NCBI GenBank assembly: GCA_011046145.1
Contig: DSBA01000084.1
Coordinates: 1 to 14,028 of the forward strand
DNA length: 14,028 bases
Direction: 5' to 3'
Source: Candidatus Uhrbacteria bacterium
GTDB lineage: Bacteria > Patescibacteriota > Patescibacteriia > CAIXNZ01
Shown here: positions 7,921-12,138 of the stretch, piece by piece
Layout: each line of letters begins with the position of its first letter
Numbering within the stretch: position 1 is the first letter of the stretch
The notes under the pieces: generated by a model
Told to the model about the DNA's origin: nothing
The model's input: the letters and a program-made list of their open reading frames with translations, nothing else
Databases searched by the model: none
Position numbers and translations under genes: made by a program

Positions 7921-7967
7921 AACCCGCCGCTTGCGAGCGATCGGTTAAAAAAATTAGCATTGTTTAA

Positions 7968-8006
7968 AAGTAGGGAACGAGTTGAAACTGTTCCTTACTT
8001 TATTTT
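7968..8006 (+). terminator. Intrinsic terminator of the secreted protein gene
   Basis: An 11-bp stem (7968-7978 with 7990-8000; one G-U pair valid in the plus-strand RNA) has an 11-nt loop and is followed by TATTTT. It lies about 48 bp past the stop codon. Confidence 0.75.
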
Positions 8007-8053
8007 AATGAATATTTTTCACCATGCTGATTTTTTAATTTAATACAACCAAA

Positions 8054-8148
8054 GCGAAAACGGCCTTATTAATTTACAGGGGACTTTAGTCCCCGTATGA
8101 CATACAGAGGCTAAAGCCTCCTATAATAATTAGAGTGGCCGTTTTCGC
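8054..8148. repeat. 95-bp nested palindromic element
   Basis: Perfect 12-bp inverted ends (GCGAAAACGGCC at 8054-8065 and GGCCGTTTTCGC at 8137-8148) enclose two perfect hairpins: GGGGACTTTAGTCCCC (8079-8094) and GAGGCTAAAGCCTC (8107-8120). An 11-bp palindrome GTATGACATAC (8095-8105) lies between them. The whole can fold into a cloverleaf-like junction. There is no reading frame. It is likely a small non-autonomous repeat of REP or MITE kind (inference). It lies in a noncoding stretch of about 350 bases (7921-8269) that otherwise holds terminators at both ends and one more palindrome. Confidence 0.7.
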
Positions 8149-8170
8149 CTCGCCAATATCACTCCAAAAT

Positions 8171-8192
8171 CCAATTCCCTATAGGAAATTGG
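8171..8192. repeat. 22-bp near-palindrome
   Basis: CCAATT and AATTGG flank a CCTATAGG core with a single non-complementary pair, which becomes a G-U pair in the minus-strand RNA. There is no U-tract. Function unknown; possibly part of the neighbouring repeat element or a dyad binding site. Confidence 0.45.
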
Positions 8193-8226
8193 GTTCCTAT
8201 CGCCTACGCCGCCCCCAACGCCCAAA

Positions 8227-8258
8227 TAAAAAATCCCGTCCGGTTAAGGGGGGGATTT
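8227..8258 (-). terminator. Intrinsic terminator of the frameshifted minus-strand gene
   Basis: A 7-bp stem (AAATCCC / GGGATTT; 8252-8258 with 8231-8237) with a C-rich 14-nt loop is followed in the minus-strand transcript by TTTTTTATTT. It begins 12 nt past the downstream stop at 8270-8272. That position fits the longer, frame-restored gene, not the early stop at 8449. Confidence 0.65.
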
Positions 8259-8269
8259 GAAATATGAGC

Positions 8270-8465
8270 TTATTTTGTTTTTAGCAAAGCAAGCAATAAA
8301 TCCTTTTGATCAAAATCTTGCGCAAACATCTGAGCGAGAATGGATTCTGCTTTGTCAGTATTTTTTTCATTCAAAACACTGTCAATCTTTGACTGCAGTT
8401 GTGGCTTATCTTTGGCGACTTGAGCCAATCGCTGTTGAGCCTCTTGTTTTAAATCAGGGGAAAAA
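8270..8465 (-). pseudogene. Displaced 3' part of the helix-rich protein gene (frameshift)
   Basis: Downstream of 8465 the coding signal continues in the -1 frame: SPDLKQEAQQRLAQVAKDKP followed by about 43 more charged, helix-forming residues, ending in LLALLKTK at the TAA at 8270-8272. A single lost base in the run GGGGAAAAA (8457-8465, plus strand) explains the break. Adding one A/T there joins ...LIIAIF to SPDLK... and gives a protein of about 424 residues. No start codon with a ribosome site opens this segment on its own. It could be a true mutation or an assembly or sequencing error in a homopolymer. Confidence 0.75.
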
Positions 8466-9543
8466 TGGCTATAATAAGCATATCCTTAACATCGTTTTTT
8501 AAAATCCGTTTGTCTTTAAGAATCAGTTTTGCTGCCGCTTGCCTGCAATTATAATTCATCAAGCGATTTTTTATAAATTTCAGCCATTCCTGCTTTTTAA
8601 CTTTTCTTTTCCCCAGTTCTTTTTGGGCTAAATGCTGAAAATCAGCGGATTTGTCAGCCAAAGATTCAAACAGCTGGCTATTGCTGCGATATTTAGCTAG
8701 AATTTCCCAAGCTTCATCAGCAAATTCTGAAAAAATATGCCAAATTAATTCAACATAGAAAAGATCGGGATTACCAATTGCACTTTTCTCATCCTCGTAA
8801 TAATTTCTAATTATTTGCCAATATTTCTGCCTGTCTTTTGAATACATCATTAATCCCAATAAGTTAGAAACGGAAAGTTCTCTGAATGCTAAAATTTCTT
8901 CCGCTTTCTGCTCTAATTCCTCATAAGGCAAAAGATAGCATAAATTATTATTAGACAGTTGATAATATCCATAAGGATATCCTTTTTCCTGAAATTTTTC
9001 CCGTATAGAAGAGAAGAGAAAAGGAGATTTATGGACAAAAGTTCCAAATCTATAATTGCTAGGAATTCCTCCATCCAATACTTCTAAAGCTATGGTTTCA
9101 ATGAATTTTAGGTGCTCAGCTTTATTCTTGTCTTCAACGCGCTCTTTGATATCACACAAAAATTCAATCACTTCATAGCTGCCAAGTGCTCTGAAATGTT
9201 TTTTAATCATTTTTATAATTAAGTTGTAATTGCCAGTGCTAATCCAAACATGTTTAATTCTCTCTATTCCTTCGCTTCCCAAATAGACACCCCTGGAAGT
9301 TGTAGCTTCAAAATATTTTTCCCCAGCTTTTTCCCTGATGCCCATAGCAATTTTTTTATTTTCCATAACACATCGGATACAAGAAGAATTTAATTCCTGC
9401 GGATTTATCCGACCAATAAATGGCCAGATTTCTGCTGCTAATAGCGGATGTTTTTCCAGCAAACTAAACAAATCATACTGATTCAGCTGGCCAAGATCAG
9501 TCTTTTTCAGCTCCTGCCAAATTACAGCTGCTTCTTTTTTCAT
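8449..9543 (-). CDS. Helix-rich repeat-like protein of unknown function, C-terminus cut by frameshift
   Basis: The open frame encodes 364 residues. It is almost entirely amphipathic helix, with repeated Leu/Ala/Tyr patterns and many Lys-Glu pairs, resembling HEAT/TPR-type helical-hairpin proteins. Segments such as AWEILAKYRSNSQLFESLA (about 285-303) and AAKLILKDKRILKNDVKDML (about 335-354) look like related helix pairs with a D-x-x-hydrophobic turn. I see no catalytic motif, signal peptide or membrane segment. The start follows an AAGGGAG site. The frame stops early after IAIFPLI; the last three residues are out of register and the natural C-terminus continues at 8270-8465. The gene is clearly more AT-rich than the pur genes. 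It is the last gene of the minus-strand cluster, 180 bp behind the 101-residue gene, and has no clear promoter of its own. A scaffold or regulatory role is only a guess from the fold type. Confidence 0.75.
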   Translation of the reverse strand: MKKEAAVIWQELKKTDLGQLNQYDLFSLLEKHPLLAAEIWPFIGRINPQELNSSCIRCVMENKKIAMGIREKAGEKYFEATTSRGVYLGSEGIERIKHVWISTGNYNLIIKMIKKHFRALGSYEVIEFLCDIKERVEDKNKAEHLKFIETIALEVLDGGIPSNYRFGTFVHKSPFLFSSIREKFQEKGYPYGYYQLSNNNLCYLLPYEELEQKAEEILAFRELSVSNLLGLMMYSKDRQKYWQIIRNYYEDEKSAIGNPDLFYVELIWHIFSEFADEAWEILAKYRSNSQLFESLADKSADFQHLAQKELGKRKVKKQEWLKFIKNRLMNYNCRQAAAKLILKDKRILKNDVKDMLIIAIFPLI

Positions 9544-9553
9544 CTTTTTCTCC

Positions 9554-9583
9554 CTTCGCCCTACGAAGTCCGCCTCTGGCGGA
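9554..9583. repeat. Paired small hairpins upstream of the helix-rich gene
   Basis: Two adjacent perfect stems, CTTCG-CCCTA-CGAAG (9554-9568) and TCCGCC-TCT-GGCGGA (9569-9583), lie immediately 5' of the ribosome site of the minus-strand gene. The second has the look of a short repeated palindrome. They could shield or expose the ribosome site, or be an inserted repeat; neither is shown. Confidence 0.5.
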
Positions 9584-9611
9584 TGAAAGAGGGCTTTTCC
9601 TTTTTCAAAGA

Positions 9612-9654
9612 CCTAATTTCAATCTTGCTTGCCGTAAGCAAGATTCAATTTAGG
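9612..9654. repeat. Long imperfect hairpin
   Basis: A 19-position stem with 17 matches (outer CCTAA/TTAGG, inner AATCTTGCTT / AAGCAAGATT) and a 5-nt loop GCCGT. Its 3' arm runs directly into the GC-rich hairpin copy at 9655-9674. Confidence 0.65.
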
Positions 9655-9680
9655 CGGGGGGCGCGGGCTCCCCGTTTTTT
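9647..9680 (+). repeat. GC-rich hairpin repeat, copy 1 (terminator-like on plus)
   Basis: AATTTAGGCGGGG leads into a 7-bp stem GGGGGGC / GCTCCCC (one G-U pair) with loop GCGG, followed on the plus strand by seven T. It therefore has the form of an intrinsic terminator for plus-strand transcription, but no plus-strand gene precedes it nearby. A second copy lies at 10163-10191. Confidence 0.6.
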
Positions 9681-9723
9681 TATCGCGTTCGGTTAAAGGC
9701 GAGAATATTCTTAATTAAAACAA

Positions 9724-10029
9724 CTAAAATGGTAAACACCCAATGAGACATGGCAAGCCTCTCTTTATTTTCTCTTTGCGAATAACTTTCCTTAAACTCA
9801 TTGCAGAGAACCATTTTATTTCAAATTTGATCAATTCGTCTTTCAAAACTGCGGTCTCGTTTAGATCTTTTATTGATTGCAGTTTTTCCTCAATTTCTAA
9901 TCGCTTATCCTTAGCTTCAATAGCTTGTGTAAGGGCGCAGTCTGCCACGCAATCTAGTTCAGCAATTGTCCACTCAGAAACTTTTTTGTTAAGATTCGGA
10001 AAATTATCTCCGATCTCAAATTTGTCCAT
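9724..10029 (-). CDS. Small protein of unknown function, central coiled-coil-like helix
   Basis: 101 residues, not recognised. An acidic N-terminus (1-30, with Cys27 and Cys31 spaced C-x3-C) is followed by a long charged helix (about 34-90) rich in Lys/Glu, likely a coiled coil, and a short hydrophobic tail with Cys94 and Cys98, again C-x3-C. The two cysteine pairs could bind a metal or form disulfides; this is speculative. The start is well supported by an AAGGAGGT ribosome site 6 nt upstream. It lies between the small putative zinc protein (about 165 bp upstream) and the helix-rich gene, all on the minus strand. The upstream gap holds a large palindrome and GC hairpin copy 2. Confidence 0.7.
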   Translation of the reverse strand: MDKFEIGDNFPNLNKKVSEWTIAELDCVADCALTQAIEAKDKRLEIEEKLQSIKDLNETAVLKDELIKFEIKWFSAMSLRKVIRKEKIKRGLPCLIGCLPF

Positions 10030-10084
10030 ATTCCTACCTCCTTGTTTTTTTGTGAAAGTTCAAACCCACCCTTGACAGACGACC

Positions 10085-10117
10085 AAGGTTCGGCCTCCAA
10101 TTTGGAGGCCGAACCTT
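10085..10117. repeat. 33-bp perfect palindrome
   Basis: 16-bp perfect arms (AAGGTTCGGCCTCCAA and its complement) surround a single central base. In RNA this folds as a 14-bp stem with a 5-nt loop. There is no U-tract longer than three in either direction immediately after it. It lies about 55 bp before the start codon of the 101-residue gene and may terminate, protect or process the transcript from the upstream operon. Confidence 0.7.
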
Positions 10118-10162
10118 TAAATTACCTATTTTTCAAGCTTTAAGCTTTTTACTTAAAGACTG

Positions 10163-10191
10163 AATTTAGGCGGGGAGCGCGGAGCTCCCCG
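10163..10191 (+). repeat. GC-rich hairpin repeat, copy 2
   Basis: AATTTAGGCGGGG leads into the stem GGGGAGC / GCTCCCC with loop GCGGA. It shares the leader and stem with copy 1, where the A-T pair is a G-T position. It ends 5 bp before the stop codon of the 93-residue gene on the minus strand. It is not followed by a U-tract in the minus transcript. Confidence 0.6.
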
Positions 10192-10195
10192 GAGT

Positions 10196-10477
10196 TTATC
10201 TTTTTTCAATACTTTCTATCACCATTTGTTTGTGCCTTTCACAACTCCATTTTCTGCGTCCGAATTTACCATTTTCAAAATAAAATGTCGTAGTAATCCT
10301 ATATACTGGGTCCCTACCACAAAAATCACACCTTAACTTACCCTTTATAATTGCTCGGTGTGTTTTTTCTCTAAAAACTAAAGGCTTCAATTCAGAAACG
10401 GAAACAACTTTTACGCGGGTGCGGGCGACTGGTTCATAAAGCGTCATAAAATCTCTTCCTGAAACCCATCCTGGCAT
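10196..10477 (-). CDS. Small putative zinc-binding protein (CxxC...CxxH)
   Basis: 93 residues, family not recognised. The C-terminal half has Cys50-x2-Cys53 (CDFCGRD), then two predicted beta strands with TTTFYF and a basic KFGRRKW turn, then Cys79-x2-His82. This four-ligand pattern fits a small zinc ribbon. The N-terminal half (about 11-48) is rich in basic residues and beta-prone. The start follows AGGAGGT at 7 nt. It lies 15 bp behind the methyltransferase stop, so the two are almost certainly co-transcribed and coupled. The ribosome site overlaps the end of the methyltransferase gene. A nucleic-acid-binding role is plausible from the basic ribbon but not demonstrated. Confidence 0.75.
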   Translation of the reverse strand: MPGWVSGRDFMTLYEPVARTRVKVVSVSELKPLVFREKTHRAIIKGKLRCDFCGRDPVYRITTTFYFENGKFGRRKWSCERHKQMVIESIEKR

Positions 10478-10492
10478 TCTTAAAACCTCCTT

Positions 10493-11068
10493 TCAATCTT
10501 TCTGCAAAATAATTTCCAGAATCTGATGCTTGTGCCACTTTGGCTTGGCATCAATCCTTTCCAAATATTCCCAGGAAATAATTTTTGCCCTGGGAATTGA
10601 CTTGACGGTCTTTTGCAGGTCATATCCCTGATAATCAACATTTCCCTTTTTGTCAGTAATAGACAGATTAATGTGCAAGTACAGATAACCGCCAACTCTC
10701 AAGGTGCGAAAAATTTCAGCCAAAGCCTGGCGCTCATCTAAATAATGAATTACATTAATCATGAACATAGCGTTAACGCTTTCATTTTTCCACGGAAGGT
10801 TCTGAATGTTTTGAACTGCAAACGCGCTATCAGGATGCAACTTTTTGGCTTGAGCAATTTCCTGTTTGCTTTTATCAATCCCCACACTCTCAAAACCAGC
10901 TTTTTTGAAAATCGCTACATCGCGACCATTGCCGCAGCCCAAATCCACTACTACACCCCTGAAATCTTGCCGGCGCAAAAAATCAGCGAAACGTTGGGCA
11001 TATTCAGTTGAATGACCATGCCAATGCTTTTGAGCTTTGTATTTTTCAAAGAGCTTTTGGTTTTTCAT
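10493..11068 (-). CDS. Class I SAM-dependent methyltransferase
   Basis: 191 residues with the Rossmann-type methyltransferase core of the small-molecule (UbiE/Methyltransf_11) kind. Motif I is VVDLGCGNGRD (40-50); the acidic SAM-ribose contact is Asp65 in SVGIDKSK (61-68); motif II is NAMFMINVIHYL (99-110); motif III is LRVGGYLYLH (123-132). The substrate cannot be read from the sequence. The C-terminal region (about 140-180) is basic and His/Trp-containing (KPKWHKHQ), where substrate selection often lies. The start follows GGGAGGA. Upstream is a consensus promoter, divergent from the TrmB-type regulator gene. Downstream the small zinc protein overlaps in its ribosome site, so the two form an operon. 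Regulation by the adjacent TrmB-type protein is a reasonable guess from the shared intergenic region. Confidence 0.88.
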   Translation of the reverse strand: MKNQKLFEKYKAQKHWHGHSTEYAQRFADFLRRQDFRGVVVDLGCGNGRDVAIFKKAGFESVGIDKSKQEIAQAKKLHPDSAFAVQNIQNLPWKNESVNAMFMINVIHYLDERQALAEIFRTLRVGGYLYLHINLSITDKKGNVDYQGYDLQKTVKSIPRAKIISWEYLERIDAKPKWHKHQILEIILQKD

Positions 11069-11129
11069 AATTTCCTCCCTCTGCCCGAGCTGTCTGGGCG
11101 TTTTTCATAAACTATTTTCAGGATTTTCC

Positions 11130-11158
11130 ATTATATCACAGCGATAATTCTATGTCAA
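11130..11158 (-). promoter_or_regulatory. Consensus sigma70 promoter of the methyltransferase operon
   Basis: On the minus strand TTGACA (11153-11158), a 17-bp spacer and TATAAT (11130-11135) match the consensus in every base. The leader would be about 55 nt and contains a weak GCCC/GGGC hairpin before the ribosome site. Confidence 0.85.
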
Positions 11159-11205
11159 GTATTTCCGACATTATACTAAAAATTCGCAAAATTTATGTTA
11201 AAATA

Positions 11206-11234
11206 TTGACAATATTCAAAACATTTGCTATAAT
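11206..11234 (+). promoter_or_regulatory. Consensus sigma70 promoter of the TrmB-type regulator
   Basis: TTGACA (11206-11211), a 17-bp spacer and TATAAT (11229-11234) match the consensus exactly. Its -35 lies 47 bp from the divergent -35 of the methyltransferase operon. The predicted start is near 11241. Confidence 0.85.
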
Positions 11235-11243
11235 TTAAATGTA

Positions 11244-11259
11244 GTCAGTTTAGACCGAC
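11244..11259. promoter_or_regulatory. Candidate operator dyad at the TrmB-type gene start site
   Basis: GTCAGTTTAGACCGAC is an interrupted palindrome with 6 of 8 complementary pairs (GTC...GAC ends). It begins a few bases past the predicted transcription start. The position would suit autorepression by the gene's own winged-helix product. Evidence is position and symmetry only. Confidence 0.3.
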
Positions 11260-11274
11260 ATATTTGATAATTTT

Positions 11275-11302
11275 CAATAATCAATAACCAATAATCAAAC
11301 CT
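11275..11302 (+). repeat. Heptamer tandem repeat in the TrmB-type leader
   Basis: Units CAATAAT, CAATAAC, CAATAAT and a partial CAAACCT are contiguous and end 6 bp before the ATG. The 7-bp period and leader position match the repeats before ftsH and purN, although the unit sequence differs. Confidence 0.7.
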
Positions 11303-11308
11303 TAAGGT

Positions 11309-12052
11309 ATGGAAATTAAGCAAAAATTAGAGGAAATCGGTTTGACCGGAAAAAAGGCCGATGTATATCTGGCCATTTTACAATTGGGAAAAGCAACTGT
11401 GGTACAAATAGCCAAAAAGGCGCAGATTAAACGCCCGACAACTTACGATATTCTGGAAGATTTAATAGCCAAAAATCTGATCAGCCAATCATTTAGCGGC
11501 AAAAAGCGCTATTTCGTGGCTGAACCGCCAAAGGCTTTAAAATCATTAGTCAAACAACAAGAGCAAAAAATTGACCAACTTATGCCGGAACTGACTTCCC
11601 TGTTTAACATCAATCCCCATAAACCCAAAATCCGTTATTTTGAAGGCCGAGAAGGTATTGTCCAAATCTATGAAGAAATTTTAAAAATGGAAACCAAAGA
11701 ACAATTTTATATCGGCTCTATTCAGGAAATGGTTGATGTTTTAGGCCGAGATTATATGGAATCTTGGGTTAAGCGCAGAATTAAGGCTAAAATTATTTCC
11801 CATGCCATTAGAATTAAAAGCAAGGAAATGCCAATTGGCGAATGGAGCGCTGGCAAGGAATATTTAAGGGAATTAAAATTTTTCCCAGCTAATATCAAAG
11901 AAGATATTACTAATTTGATTATTTTTGACAATAAAGTCGCTATTGTTTCCGGCTTAGCCGAGGGCTATGGCGTCATTATTGAAAGTAAAGAGTTAGCCAC
12001 AACCTTAAAATACATCTGGCGCGTGGTCTGGGGTGTGAGTAAATCCAAATAA
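11309..12052 (+). CDS. TrmB-family transcriptional regulator
   Basis: 247 residues. Residues 1-70 form a winged helix-turn-helix of the TrmB type: LEEIGLTGKKADVYLAILQL (7-26), then the AKKAQIKRPTTYDILEDLIA recognition segment (35-54) and a KKRYFVAEPP wing (65-74). A helical linker (76-98) is a probable dimerisation coil. The C-terminal part (about 107-245) resembles the phospholipase-D-like sensor domain found in TrmB relatives, with YFEGREGI (110-117), FYIGS (133-137) and a VKRRIKAKI stretch (154-162). The effector is unknown; sugar sensing is known for archaeal TrmB but cannot be assumed here. The start has only AAGG one base upstream of ATG, so initiation is poorly supported by Shine-Dalgarno pairing. 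It has its own consensus promoter, is divergent from the methyltransferase, and is followed after about 86 bp by ftsH. Confidence 0.88.
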   Translation: MEIKQKLEEIGLTGKKADVYLAILQLGKATVVQIAKKAQIKRPTTYDILEDLIAKNLISQSFSGKKRYFVAEPPKALKSLVKQQEQKIDQLMPELTSLFNINPHKPKIRYFEGREGIVQIYEEILKMETKEQFYIGSIQEMVDVLGRDYMESWVKRRIKAKIISHAIRIKSKEMPIGEWSAGKEYLRELKFFPANIKEDITNLIIFDNKVAIVSGLAEGYGVIIESKELATTLKYIWRVVWGVSKSK

Positions 12053-12055
12053 TCT

Positions 12056-12084
12056 TTGACAAAACAATATTTTTATATTAAAAT
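12056..12084 (+). promoter_or_regulatory. Promoter of ftsH
   Basis: TTGACA (12056-12061), a 17-bp spacer and TAAAAT (12079-12084). It begins 4 bp past the stop of the regulator gene, so ftsH can be transcribed independently. Transcription would start near 12091, giving a leader of about 48 nt made mostly of the heptamer repeats. Confidence 0.7.
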
Positions 12085-12099
12085 CAATTTTATAAATAG

Positions 12100-12127
12100 C
12101 TTAATCCTTAATTCTTAATCCTTAATT
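12100..12127 (+). repeat. Heptamer tandem repeat in the ftsH leader
   Basis: Exactly four 7-bp units: CTTAATC, CTTAATT, CTTAATC, CTTAATT. This is also a perfect 14-bp direct duplication. It ends 11 bp before the ftsH ATG and occupies the place where a ribosome site would be expected; no purine-rich site is present. Confidence 0.85.
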
Positions 12128-12138
12128 TTTATCAAAAT

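Noticed and set aside
8449..8490. Programmed -1 ribosomal frameshift in the helix-rich gene
   Set aside because: No X-XXY-YYZ slippery heptamer is present in frame around the overlap (ATT TTT CCC CTG), and no clear downstream stimulatory structure was seen. A one-base deletion in the homopolymer is simpler.
8257..8502. Plus-strand open frame of 81 codons in the gap after the secreted protein
   Set aside because: It is antisense to the displaced 3' part of the helix-rich gene, has no ribosome site, and the minus-strand reading has coherent helix-rich character and a following terminator.
9724..10477. Toxin-antitoxin pair formed by the two small minus-strand genes
   Set aside because: Neither product matches a toxin or antitoxin fold I know. 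They are separated by about 165 bp with large palindromes, and the 93-residue gene is coupled to the methyltransferase instead.
10493..11068. Alternative genetic code (UGA read as glycine)
   Set aside because: The methyltransferase ends naturally at TGA right before the next gene, and no in-frame TGA interrupts recognised genes.
11085..11106. Intrinsic terminator GCCC...GGGC followed by TTTTT on the plus strand
   Set aside because: The stem is only 4-5 bp, no plus-strand gene precedes it, and it lies in the methyltransferase leader.
12100..12127. CRISPR-like array in the ftsH leader
   Set aside because: The repeat unit is only 7 bp with no spacers; it is a simple tandem repeat.
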